Assembly: GCA_030141605.1 (NCBI GenBank)
Contig: JAQGDQ010000260.1
Coordinates: 243,798-289,797 of the forward strand
DNA length: 46,000 nucleotides
Reading direction: 5' to 3'
From: Tubiluchus corallicola
Taxonomy: Eukaryota; Priapulida; Priapulimorpha; Priapulimorphida; Tubiluchidae
Both the position numbers and the translations under genes were made by a program. The first letter of the stretch is position 1. Each line of letters opens with the position of its first letter. Positions 1 to 10,700 of the stretch are shown in pieces. The notes under the pieces were generated by a model. The model saw only the letters and a list, made by a program, of their open reading frames with translations, was not told the DNA's origin and ran no database searches.

Positions 1-1489
1 TGCTTTAAGATATACGTGCAAAGCAAACACGGTAACCTCAAACTGTGTAGATAATTACCGATGGTTGAGGTGGTTACTTAGCAAGTGGGTGGTTACTGTA
101 CATGCTTTGCGGGTGTGATTTAAGCCATGCAATACTACTCACATAACATTGTAATTATCCCTCATGTTTTTAGGCTAAGAGAATGTTAAGCTTTATATCA
201 AAATCATTAGATGGAAAAAAGCAAAGTATCAACGCTTGTATTAATTAGTCATGTTTGCACCATAGTATGAAATTTAGTGTTCGCATAAACATTAGGGCTG
301 GCCATTTGGAAAATACTTGTCAAAGTCGATTATATTCCAGCAAACGAGTGACATCACATTAAGAAAAAGCAAACTGGTAAAGTTTTACGTGATCTGCAAT
401 AATTAAAATTAGCTCGGTGTTCCTGGAAAACATTGTGCAAAAGTTACGGGAAAGAGGTGAACGCCGGCTCAGTTAACAAACTACAGCTAATTAAATATAC
501 AAATTACTTACTTTCAAACTGTCTACATTAGATAATTCTTTCGATAGTTTGCTTTTCTTAATTTTTTCGTATGATATAGAGTTTTATGTTGGCCTTTAAA
601 ATACCTTACATGAAAACGAAATGCTTTTGTATAGGCGCCAAAAATCTAATATCTTTCTACTACGTCGCCGAATCACAAATCTCAAAGCTCAGTCTGAGTA
701 AATTAATAAGAAGATTTAGTTTTAAAAATCTTGTAGAAAAGCTATTCTAATGCATGATCGTTCATACAGATTACAATAACTGCAATGACATTATGAGAAC
801 ATAAACTGTTTTATTAAAACACCATAGTACGTTTTACAGTCGCAGACTTATTAGCTTGAGGTGGTAACGTTGTAGTTGACTTCAACAGGGAAACCCAGAC
901 TGAGTGGAGATTAACTGTAAATAGTTATGCCTACTTCACAAATAGGGCGCAACCAAAGGGATAGAGGGGGGTGTTGGGACAATTGAGGTTGCAGTTCTCT
1001 TACACTAATATTTCATACTAAATACTTATAATGTGTACAAAAGCTGGTAAAGTTATGCATCAGGTGAAACTTATTTTCTCGGCAACAAGTAAAAGCCAAC
1101 TTCTGTCAGATTAAAAACATGAAAAGTTTCAAGAATGACTGGTATAGTGGCAATTATTAGCAATTGAATAATCAATTACATAGACGAAGAAATTAAAAAT
1201 TAATCAATAATTCGGACCTTATGAGGAGAGCCGAAGTGTAGCTTTTGAATTTTTAATGACTCGCTAATTTTTAACTCTCACATTTTTAAAGAGTCATCCA
1301 TTCTCTATATTATGCGCATATGTGAAGTTTGCAGAGATACAAACCTTGCTGGATAGACGTTGATACGTGGATATCTCTAGTCAACAAGGTGCAGACGTGA
1401 AGTGAAGAGACAAAAATGATGAAAAGACAGTACTTGTGTGATCAATATAGGAGTGAATCCATAATATAGGCTGTAGGAGTGAATCTGAG
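1..1489. other. AT-rich sequence, nothing recognised
   Basis: No open frame of useful length, tandem repeat or terminal-repeat element was seen by eye. The stretch is uniformly AT-rich on both strands. Confidence 0.5.
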
Positions 1490-1729
1490 CGAAATTAGGA
1501 AAAACAAATTGATTTATACAGCAAATACTCGAACATTGAGAAAAATGACACGCTGAGTGAGTAAGTTAAAAAACTCTCAGAAATCATGCAGCAACATGGG
1601 CTTGCATTTGACATATTGGAGAAAGAAAAGCGTGCCAAATATGTCGTTATTATTGAGCTAGCTGAACCAGAAAACGGACAAAGTTACAACAGGGAATGTA
1701 ATCACATTTTAGTGACATTCTTCAACTGA
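1490..1729 (+). pseudogene. decayed coding remnant, unknown family
   Basis: One frame stays protein-like across in-frame stops. A segment reading EKQIDLYSKYSNIEKNDTLSE is followed by a stop. After it comes a 47-codon stretch starting with ATG at about 1588 and containing the run KEKRAKYVVIIELAEPENG, ending at TGA near 1729. The composition (Lys/Glu/Ile-rich with an alternating hydrophobic core) is more protein-like than the surrounding AT-rich DNA. I do not recognise the family. It could be an old transposon or retrocopy fragment, or chance. Confidence 0.2.
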
Positions 1730-2270
1730 ATCGGAGTGATTAAACTGAACACATCTTATCCTCCCAAACTGCCGCGCCCCAAATAGCCTGCCCCATTCAA
1801 CAGATACATCGGCAATGGCAACGGTACGGAAATTAAGCAGTAAGCCTGACAATTTGATAATTTTAATTTATAGAACAACACATGCTCATATTTCTCTTCA
1901 GCACACTGTACAATTCTGTCTGCTTGTCTGTACATTTCTCTGTACAATTGTTTCTGTACAAAATCTAAATAGCTTTTCATTTGTCTTGCTGTTATCATAA
2001 TACCATCATCTTCTATTCTGTTGCAAGAAACGACTAAGATTATGCTAAATAACTCTAAAGTCTGAACATAAAATTAAGTGTCGCGTGTGCACAGAAAAAG
2101 ATCGCTAGACTCACAGAAATTGTGAAGTACCTATGAGAGTCATTTTTACGACTGCAAAGAAGCTTGGTTTATTTTTATATTATTACAACAATGGTATTAC
2201 AATTCGACTTAACTGTTAGAATCGAATGCAAATGCATTCATATCTAGAAAATTCTGATGGAATGTTTTTA

Positions 2271-2490
2271 ACAATTCAAATATTTTTTGCTTTTTGGCAC
2301 TAATTATTGGCCGGATTTTTTTTGGTGACCCTAAACTTGCAGTTTAGTGGTACAACAAGCGTCATGCTATTCTGTTTAAACAATACAAATTTTTGCTTTT
2401 TGAGCTAATTATTACTCTGGATTTCTTTGGCGACTGTAAGTTTGGCGGAACAACAAGATTTCGACATAAGATTATGCTATTCTAATCGAA
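2271..2490 (+). repeat. two-copy tandem duplication upstream of the glycosyltransferase
   Basis: Two adjacent copies of about 110 bp, 2271-2379 and 2380-2490. Both carry the same ordered blocks: ACAATnCAAAT, TTTTTGCTTTTTG, CTAATTATT, GGATTT, ACAACAAG and TATGCTATTCT. The second copy ends about 28 bp before the ATG at 2518, so the duplication covers the likely promoter or 5' UTR of the gene. Confidence 0.7.
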
Positions 2491-2517
2491 CTTGAACAAA
2501 GCTGGTGACTGGTGACC

Positions 2518-3594
2518 ATGGGCAGTTGTAGGAATTACGAGGCTGTGCTTAAGGATTTCGTCTTTCGAAGATTTAGACTTATTCTGATTTTTACGTGCTT
2601 TCTGTTACTTCTGTCGTATCTGCCAACTCTTTTACCAAAGATTAACTTCAGTACCAGATTTCTTTTCCAACATAAAAATTTAAAGCCAACTGTCGCTGTA
2701 GATCAACAAAACATATCTGATGCATCAAAATTTGTAATCCCAAATGTTGTGCATTATTTCTGGATTGAACCTGAGCTGGGTAATACTGTCCGTCAAATGC
2801 ATTTCTGGAAAATTTTGGGACCAATCAGTGCTTATAAAATTCTCAAACCTGACAGGATTATCCTGCACTGCAGAAAGAAACCTTTTGGGAAGTGGTGGGA
2901 TGAAGTGTTTAGGATTGTGCCGATTGACATCGAAATCTTTAAGGAACCGGAAGTTATCTTTGGACAGCCTATCTCTGATTATACTCATCGTACTGATGTG
3001 GCACGTCTTCAGATCTTAAGAAAACGTGGTGGCATCTCCCTAGATTTGGATGTTGTAGTCCTCAAGCCTTTTGACGATTTACGAGTACATGATTGTGTGC
3101 TAGGAGTAGAAACTGGTGAGAAAAAGAAAACGGTTAATGTCACTAATGCTGGAGTTATATTAGCAAAACCTAATTCGACTTTCTTGAACATGTGGTATGA
3201 GGGTTATAGACGCTACCGTAGTAAGTGTTGGCTGTGTAATGCTGGTAAAGTGCCTAGCCGTATTAGGAAAAAGCGTCCAAGCTTAGTTCACATAGAACCC
3301 AACATATGGCATGATACAAGCTTCAAAATTTTTAATAATAACGAATACGTGAATCTAAGTGGCATCTATGCATACCATATGTGGGTTTATTATGGAATGA
3401 GGAAGTATCCAGTTCCAGGCCTGAACTTTGCCAATTTGAGACCAGGGAATATCTATAAATTGAAAAACACATTCGGTGATCTAATTAGAAGATTTTATCT
3501 TAACAGTTATAGGCGGAAGCGGAAAAAGTCCAAAACCTCTAGTAAGTCTGTTACAACGTTCACAAAATGTAATTTTGGAAACTTCCCAATGTAG
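2518..3594 (+). CDS. DXD-motif glycosyltransferase, type II membrane protein
   Basis: An intronless reading frame of 358 residues. I chose the ATG at 2518 because it sits in a strong Kozak context (gaccATGg); the open frame also extends upstream through a GTG at 2512 that is unlikely to be used. A short basic cytoplasmic tail (RRFR at 17-20) precedes a hydrophobic anchor at about 21-39, then a lumenal stem. The catalytic core includes VVHYFWIEPE (77-86), HRTDVARLQILRKRGG (157-172) and the metal/nucleotide-sugar DXD motif DLD at 176-178, followed by VVVLKPF. This matches the 'glycosyltransferase sugar-binding region containing DXD' family, which also includes alpha-1,4-galactosyltransferase-like Golgi enzymes. 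There are five or so N-glycosylation sequons and a Lys/Arg/Ser-rich C-terminal tail. Golgi location is inferred from topology. Donor and acceptor sugars cannot be told from the sequence. The lack of introns suggests an old retrocopy or a lineage-expanded family; the frame is intact. Confidence 0.88.
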   Translation: MGSCRNYEAVLKDFVFRRFRLILIFTCFLLLLSYLPTLLPKINFSTRFLFQHKNLKPTVAVDQQNISDASKFVIPNVVHYFWIEPELGNTVRQMHFWKILGPISAYKILKPDRIILHCRKKPFGKWWDEVFRIVPIDIEIFKEPEVIFGQPISDYTHRTDVARLQILRKRGGISLDLDVVVLKPFDDLRVHDCVLGVETGEKKKTVNVTNAGVILAKPNSTFLNMWYEGYRRYRSKCWLCNAGKVPSRIRKKRPSLVHIEPNIWHDTSFKIFNNNEYVNLSGIYAYHMWVYYGMRKYPVPGLNFANLRPGNIYKLKNTFGDLIRRFYLNSYRRKRKKSKTSSKSVTTFTKCNFGNFPM

Positions 3595-3685
3595 CTAAGA
3601 ATAGATATTTTGTTGTAGGTCCATAATGAGATTAGGTATATATAATGTCATAGGATGTTTTGACAAAATAATGACTTCTTTGTCA

Positions 3686-3691
3686 AATAAA
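3686..3691 (+). terminator. polyadenylation signal AATAAA of the glycosyltransferase
   Basis: A canonical AATAAA lies about 92 bp after the stop codon, which would give a short 3' UTR of roughly 110 nt. Confidence 0.55.
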
Positions 3692-3699
3692 TTAATCTA

Positions 3700-4430
3700 G
3701 TGGACGCGCTAAAGACATTTTAGTAAATTCACATTGCTGAAGCATCAGGATTTTATTTAGCATACACACTTGTAATAAGTGTCTTGATTAAGTGCCTTAC
3801 AGCCAATTCAGACTAACATGTTTTCTTGCTCGAGTTTTCTCTGTTGGAGAGAACTTTTAAACTTTCCGACAGCTGCTGCGAGTCAGTTTCTTTGGAGCTA
3901 CTATCTAGTGTGAACGCCTCGACGAACTACTCTCGGCGGCTGTAGGTCAAGGGACCACAACGGACAAAGTAAAACCGGTCAAAAGGCAGCCTTTACCATT
4001 TTAAAAGTAGTTAAAGAACCACTAGTTAGGGGGATGACTAAGGACCACCGTTCGCAAGACCAGTAGTGAATGTGCTAAAAGCACTGTCATTTCATGTATT
4101 TCATTTAATAAAGCGTAACTGATAACTATTGGGGATAATATTTATGACTGATAAATGTCTACTTTTTATTTTATTTTTTCTAAGGAAGTTATGCTTCAAC
4201 ACAGTTTGGTTGTTGGTTTGTTTGGATAGTTATTTTATGTCTGTAAGCCTATAGCAGTAAGCCTATTATACAAAATCTACCTAAGAGATTTCCATGAAAA
4301 TTTATGGTGAATGCTGGTATAGAGCGCCAAAATGGACGTTTCTGCGCCCGCTTTATTTTTGACATAACGTAACCGAAAACCAGATTTCTGATGGCATTAG
4401 TCATTAGTCAAAGCATTGTAGATAATTAAA
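3700..4430. other. intergenic, no gene seen
   Basis: Between the glycosyltransferase and the GA microsatellite there is no convincing reading frame. A GC-richer patch at about 3835-4075 (CTCGAGTTTT, GACGAACTAC) may be an old repeat but has no recognised ends. Confidence 0.4.
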
Positions 4431-4434
4431 AAGC

Positions 4435-4436
<2 letters not shown>

Positions 4437-4469
<33 letters not shown>

Positions 4470-4494
4470 TGGAAGGTGAAAGAGACAACAAAAG

Positions 4495-4527
<33 letters not shown>
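4437..4527 (+). repeat. (GA)n microsatellite in two blocks
   Basis: Pure GA runs at about 4437-4467 and 4499-4527 are separated by a short purine-rich spacer. The block directly precedes the 5'-truncated LINE, so it marks the likely insertion site. Confidence 0.9.
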
Positions 4528-4529
<2 letters not shown>

Positions 4530-4559
4530 AAGAAAGAAAGAGATACACTTTCGTTCTGT

Positions 4560-5575
4560 CGTTCTGCCCTCTTTTGTTTCTTTTCTACGTAAATGATATT
4601 ACTCATAATATACAAGGTGACATACGTCTTTTTGCTGACGATACTAATGGATACAGTCACAGACCCGGTAGATTCTGCATTGCGTCTAAATTCCGACCTA
4701 GAGACCTTGCAGCAATGGCTGATAGATGGTGTATTACCTTTTATCCACAGAAAAGTGAAGTAATGCATTTCACTCGTAAAATCCAGCAACGTCGTCAAAT
4801 GCCACTTTATCTTAATAATATAACTTTAAAACATGTTAATTCTCATAAGCAACCGGGGATATATTTTAGATGTGATGTAAAATGGGAACAACATGTAAAC
4901 GAGATCATCGCATCAGTTCAGCCAAAACTAGGAAGCTTGCGAAGTCTAGCCACTATACTGCCGCGTTCAACTTGTGAATTCTTGTTGAAAACTATTATTT
5001 TACCCACTTTGGAATACGCTAATATTGTATGGTCTGGACTCGGTTGTAATGTTGAAACATTGTTTGATAATGTTCAGTTGAGTGTTGTACCGTTGCTATG
5101 TCAGGTTCCCATCATTCAAATCTTTTGTTCGAAGCAGGACTGGACCCCCTTTTCTAAGCGCTTCTAATATTTATGTACTTTTTACTACCTTTTAATATTC
5201 TGCCTCCTCGTGTAAGGGCTATTACAATGTATCCAATCCGTCATAATGAAAACTTTGCTAATTACAGCTGCCACTCAACTGAATTTGTTAATTCTTTTTT
5301 TCTTGCTTCAGTTAAGTGATGGAATAATTTACCTCTTGATATCCGTAATTTCAACTCTTTAAACATCTTTAAATCATGACTAAAGAATCACGTGTTTTAA
5401 TAAGCGGCCTACTTACTTTTCAAGTGGTACTCGAAATTCATCTGTACACCAGACTAGAAGGAGACTTGTTTTTTTGTCAACCTAATTATGATTTGTACCT
5501 TAGAAAATGTAAGTTTTTCAATAAAATAATAAATAAATAAATAAGCAAACAAATAAATAATTTAATAAAAAAGTA
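4560..5575 (+). mobile_element. 5'-truncated, decayed non-LTR retrotransposon (reverse transcriptase 3' part)
   Basis: The frame at about 4560-5167 begins inside a reverse transcriptase: PLLFLFYVNDI, then RLFADDT, which holds the palm FADD catalytic motif. It continues with NPSK-like YPQKSEVMHF, a HVNSHKQPGIYF block (usually SHKHLGI) and LPTLEYANIVWSGL, all in the order seen in Jockey/CR1-like LINEs. After a stop at 5165-5167 the homologous reading resumes in another frame (5176-5402) with ILPPRVRAITMY, SFFLASVK, stop, WNNLPLDIRNFNSLNIFKS and another stop. It ends in an A-rich (AAATA)n tail at 5519-5575. In-frame stops and the missing N-terminal half show it is dead. Confidence 0.9.
5519..5575 (+). 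repeat. A-rich (AAATA)n LINE tail
   Basis: AATAAA/AAATA repeats terminate the LINE copy, as expected for target-primed reverse transcription. Confidence 0.8.
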
Positions 5576-5579
5576 AAAA

Positions 5580-6275
5580 GTTTATGTAATACTAATTCAC
5601 CATCAAACGTCGAGTAGTTATCACAAACAAAAGCGTTTATTGTCTTTAAGGTCAATTCAGACCGACCGTTTAAGTAGTTTTAACAAATTGTCGAGTAGGC
5701 AGTTTCTAAAATAAAAATATGAGAAGGCAAGGCATCTCTTTATGTCTCGGCTAACGGTTTCGTAACCTGTAGGCCTACGTTTCTACTCGAACAATTCTAT
5801 TTTAGGCTTATATTGATAACCAACATTGCTATAGTTAAACACACGAAGTGATATTTGTTATACAGAATAAAAGACTTAATACGCTAAAAATAAATACCGC
5901 TAGTTTTAATTGATATTAATTACTAACAACTAGACTTTTTCTTCATAGGCCCACTTCTTTAAAACAACGGATAAAGTACGCAACCATGAAAGCATCGGTT
6001 TACAATCATATATACAAGCTTTTAAAATATTAAATATTTTTTTAAAAACAAATCTAGGCACAACTGTCATCCCAGACCTATCATTAATTAATTCACTTCG
6101 CATGAAATCTAGGTATGTACAACCTACATTTAAAAAGAGCCCGGAAGCACTATTTATGCAATGGAATCCCTGTCTGTAACAGTTGAACACATGCAACTCA
6201 CGATTAAAATATAAAATTAACAGTATATTCACAATCGTCTTGAATCCAGCTAAGTACATTCTACAGCTAACCTCC
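5580..6275. other. intergenic, no gene seen
   Basis: AT-rich. The longest open frame, minus-strand 5930-6283, has a low-complexity hydrophobic translation and no motif, so it is not supported as a gene. Confidence 0.4.
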
Positions 6276-6404
6276 TTGAACAATGAAAACTTCCGCGCTC
6301 AAAACGCGGACTGATTCCAAACTAAATAGTCCTTATTGCTGGCATATGGATAATTTTGTGTGGAATCAGTCCGCGTTTTGACCGCGGGAGTTTTGATTGT
6401 TCAA
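6276..6404. repeat. short foldback hairpin element
   Basis: Arms 6276-6319 and 6361-6404 are 44-bp inverted copies with 3 mismatches around a 41-bp loop. The arm contains AAAACGCGGACTGATTCCA, GC-richer than its surroundings. No target duplication is obvious. It could be a very short MITE or a transcribed hairpin. Confidence 0.85.
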
Positions 6405-7438
6405 AATGCAGCAGCAACATACGACATATGCGTTGGTTATCCATGGGTTGAGCAAACAAAACAACTAGTAGAAACAATGTAAATTTCGTTAGTAATTATT
6501 GCTTTTACCCTATACAAAATTTCAACGTATCAACTTAGCACTATTGTTTCTATAAAAGGGAAAGCAAAAACCGGAATACACATCACAGTAATTACTAGCG
6601 TGTTAAAATGAGACGATAATCAAAGGTTTCCTTAATACTGACATTAATAATCAAACACTGGAGAAGCCTTTTGTGTTCTTGACTTGAGTCTGGAGCCGAG
6701 TCTAAAACGTAATAAAAAAGCCAAATGACACAAAATCACTTGCCCCATCTAAAGATGGAACTGAAATCCCAAAATGTCGCGACAAACCACTGTCTTTTCT
6801 ATAGTGTTTTTACCTGCCAAACACATGAATTTGAAACTGCAATCCTAACTGTGAAAACATCGTAGGCAAACCTTGACTGTCAATAACTAGTCCGAAATGC
6901 GATGCATTGGGGTTACTCGTCTATTCCGTCTCTTTCTGATTAACTGTCTGGATTAGAAATGCCAGTTATTGTTGTCCCGGGATCTATTCTTTCGTAAATA
7001 TGTCGTACAGAATGCGTTGCCGCTGTACAGAACACAGGATCGTTTCTGAAATCGTTTTTTGTTGTTTTTTTGCAGAAAAAGCACGCCGTATACGGCACAA
7101 GAACAAGAGAGAAAAGGTGGTTAAGCATTCCATGAGTAAAAAGAATTGACTATCTAAAAATAAAAACGCTTTCGTGGAGTTCTCGGATTTGGAGGATTTG
7201 GACGTATTTCACGACGTTTGTTTTTTAATCATTTCAAATTCAGCAGAATGACAAACCAGATTTTTTTTAAATTGAAGATTCCAATTGCAATAGTATTATA
7301 GATTTTTTAAGTCAACTTGCTTGACTTGCCTGTAAAAAGGTTTAAATATTAAATTGTAAAAATATGAAGATTTTGCAGGTAGATAAAGCAAACACAGGCC
7401 GCAGTAGGACTTCATACTAAAAAATTCTTTACAAAAAT
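6405..7438. other. downstream flank and 3' region of the Ig gene
   Basis: No gene seen. On the minus strand this is the 3' UTR and downstream flank of the Ig gene. There is no AATAAA close to the stop; an ATTAAA variant at 7224-7229 is a possible polyadenylation signal. Confidence 0.35.
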
Positions 7439-7730
7439 CTACAATTGTGTTATAAACAATCCCAAAAACAATACTAGAACAGACAATATGGCTGACTGTG
7501 TTGAACCACTGTCTGACTGTTTGGAAGACGTTTGAGATTTATCACTCCTCATATCATTGTTGGTGACTTCATTGTTAGAACTTGGTTTGCTGAAGTCTAT
7601 TGCTTCATTGTTGACTTTTCCTGGACATTCAGCTGTCTCGACACTAGGCACACTTATTCCCAGATCTGACACAGCTTTCATACGTAGCTTGTAACTTCCG
7701 GCAGCAGGTAGTACAGCAGTGTATCTAAAC
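7439..7730 (-). CDS. Ig gene exon 12: FnIII end, linker and GPI-type tail
   Basis: Acceptor gattggcag|GTTTAG. Encodes YTAVLPAAGSYKLRMKAVSD (FnIII F/G strands), then a Ser/Asn/Asp-rich linker and QSDSGSTQSAILSVLVLFLG, ending GLFITQL and stop TAG. Small residues (SDSGS) before a terminal hydrophobic run with no basic tail indicate GPI attachment rather than a transmembrane receptor. Confidence 0.88.
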
Positions 7731-10700
7731 CTGCCAATCAGAATGAAATTTCAGTAAAAAATTATGGAATTACTCAATGTTGACTAAAGTGAAAAAAATT
7801 CACATTGAAATCATCACAGAAAGATCATTGCACAAGGTTTTGGATCACGAACCGAATTAATCACTTTTTAATTAAGCACAATGTAAACGCTCATAGTTGA
7901 CATACGGGTGATTTATTCTACTGTCATCATAATGGAATAATTTCTTTTTATTGTTTTGCTTCACTTCTTTACAAAAAACACGAAAATGATTAATAACAGT
8001 TACTATCAACTTTATATCTAAAATTGAACCAATAGATAAAGTTTTTAAAAAGGCAAATTAGCTTATAAGTTTTATACCATGTAGTTAGATGTCTTTTAGG
8101 GTGCAATGTATCATTGCTACCGGTGTTTGCAACGTTAGTGCTGCCATCTATTAAAATTATTATTGACCCAACAGAGGTATCGGCCTCTCAAGGACATAAA
8201 TAAAGCTTATTAAAAGCATAGGCTTATTAACAAGCTGTTACCAATAAAGCTGTATGGGCTTATTATCAATGAAACGCATGAAAGTAATACCAAATTAGGA
8301 AATTTAAAAAGCACCTCCACTGATACTCGAACTCAAAACCTACATGCTCTGGCTATGGTATGGTTATGCTTACTCACCATTCAGGGTTAATGTTGTCCTC
8401 AAGAATCTCCCATTCACTGTCTGGCTGTGAGATGTTGAAGACCTCAATCTGGTAGAAGTTGATTGGCACACAATACCCAGTAGCCGGACTCCAGATTATC
8501 TCTGCTACAGTGCCAGCCAGTTTCTCGCCTTTTGGCCCTTTTCGCTTTCCGTAACTGCAAGACTGAAGGTGGAGCTCTTCCGGCGGAGCAGGCGGTCCAA
8601 AAACTTCCACAGTGGTGTCATTTGTACAGGGTCCACAGTGTTTGAGTTTTACTTTTGATCCCTCACTGGAAGGGTATATACAAGAAATGATAGCGATTTA
8701 CTAGCATTTATTAAAGCACTTAACTAGATAGATACACAGATAACATGGAGATCTTAATGTCCAGAACAGATACATTTAATAAAAATTGCACAATAAAGAA
8801 AAACCGAAAGGCAATCTTTATGCAAAATTCAGGTGAAAATGAAGAAACCACAAACGACCACTAATTATAATTTCTTAGGATTTTATTTGTTAACACATTG
8901 ATTGATAACCACAAGCAGTGACATGTGTTCCTGAGATTGTGTAACACTTAACGTCAGAGGCGGCTCGTACCTAAAATGACTGGGGGTGCTGCAAAATTAA
9001 ATATGTTTTAACCATTGTTTTAATACTGTGTAAAACGAAACAAACATAATTATTATGTAATTTAAATGTACTAAGTGTAATTGCAAACACACAGAAATTT
9101 ATACATAAACTTGATAAAATCCTAAGCAAAAGTGTTGCTTTCTTACGAATAGCCTAAATTTGTCGCAGTTCAAGAATATGCCGGTACACGGATTTCAAGC
9201 ACGTGACAACTGACAACACAAACTGCGTCAGCCACAGTACTCTTTCTACCTAAGTGTAGCGCCTTATCTGAGACATGTGCGCATGGCCGCATGCGCACAC
9301 AGCCAAACACCACATTGCTTGGGCTGCGAAGCAAATTGTGCTTTCCTCACGTGCTCCGGTTCTGCACAAGAATGAAGCAAGAACTAAAAAGACTTATTAT
9401 ATTGAATATTATCGATAATAATGAGTGAAAACGGGGGGGGGGGTGCTGCAGTATCACAGTACTTACATACGAGCCGCCACTGCTTAATATTCTCAGAAAT
9501 AAAATCGCTTCTGCTCCACTTCATCTGGATAGATATGGCGTGCTTTTTTTTCATTTCTACTATTAATTTAAATGAAAAATGTTTGAGCAAAATGAAAGTA
9601 GTACTTAGTATTAGCAGCAGCAGAAGTGGACAATTTATTCTGGCAGTTTTCGACATAAAATACTACACATACAGTGTGGCAATCATAGACAATCATAGGA
9701 TGTCAAGGTACTACCAAAAAGAATCTGTAAGGTCGCAGTCTTGGCATTCACCGGAAAGTTACATAGAACTGGTAACTAAAACTATTTCTTTAAAGGCTTC
9801 TGTTCTAGAATTTAACTTACGAAGCGGAAGATTGTAGCAGAAGAAATTGCAGAGAAATGTACAAAAGTTTTAACTAACACGTGAGAACCAAAAATAACAC
9901 AACAGGTAAACAATTAATCCAAGTCTATATAACGAAAAATCACAGCAGTAAGCATTATAAGAATTGAATTATTTATTTATTATTTAATTAATTATTTATT
10001 TGTTTACCTAGTTTATTTTGATCAGTTAAATTCTAATATGTTGTTTTGTAGTTTGAGTTTGTGCCTTTGTATAGTAAAAGAGCTCATTTAATTAGATAGA
10101 CTAATCTAGGAGCTTCATCGAAGCATACAATGATAGCCTTAACAATGTCTGGTAAAAATGGTGATGCACACAAATCTGAAGAGGCAAGCAAAAAAAAGTA
10201 ACTCACATGCAGTTCTTCATGCTAACGAAGCACTCGTTGATGTAGGACTCGCCGTCTGAACCACATACAGGAATATGCTGATTAGGGCATGGTGCACAAT
10301 CTACATATTAAGAAAGTTATTAATTTTATTTGCTCATTTATTTATTTATTCATTCATCTATTCATTCATTCACTCACTCGTTCATTCATTCATCCATATA
10401 TTCATTTACCCGTTCGTTCATTCTTTCATTCGTTGAATCACTTTCTCTGCAATATTGAGAAGGTTTCAGTGTTAACTTTGGACGTGGTCAAATTAAAAAA
10501 AGCCCAATAAAATTTTTTTCAGTTTTTTCAATTCTCCCTGCAAAGGAAGTGTCGCGAATGGTCTATTATTCTCAGAAAATATACAACAAAGAAGTTCGGA
10601 GTGAAGGTAAGGGGAAGGGGAAAGAATTCAGGAAATGTTGACTTTGCTCGCAGTTAAGGACTGGACGACAGCCAACTATCTGATTTAAAAAAGACATTTT

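Noticed and set aside
1756-1998. 80-codon minus-strand frame with a QKQLYREMYRQADRIVQCAE segment
   Set aside because: The helix-like start looks protein-like, but there are no splice signals, family motif or neighbour support; left unannotated.
2512-2517. GTG start for the glycosyltransferase
   Set aside because: The ATG two codons later has a near-perfect Kozak context, and GTG starts are rare in nuclear genes.
7439-7681. Separate small membrane protein starting at the internal Met
   Set aside because: The upstream acceptor, phase and FnIII strands show it is the end of exon 12 of the Ig gene.
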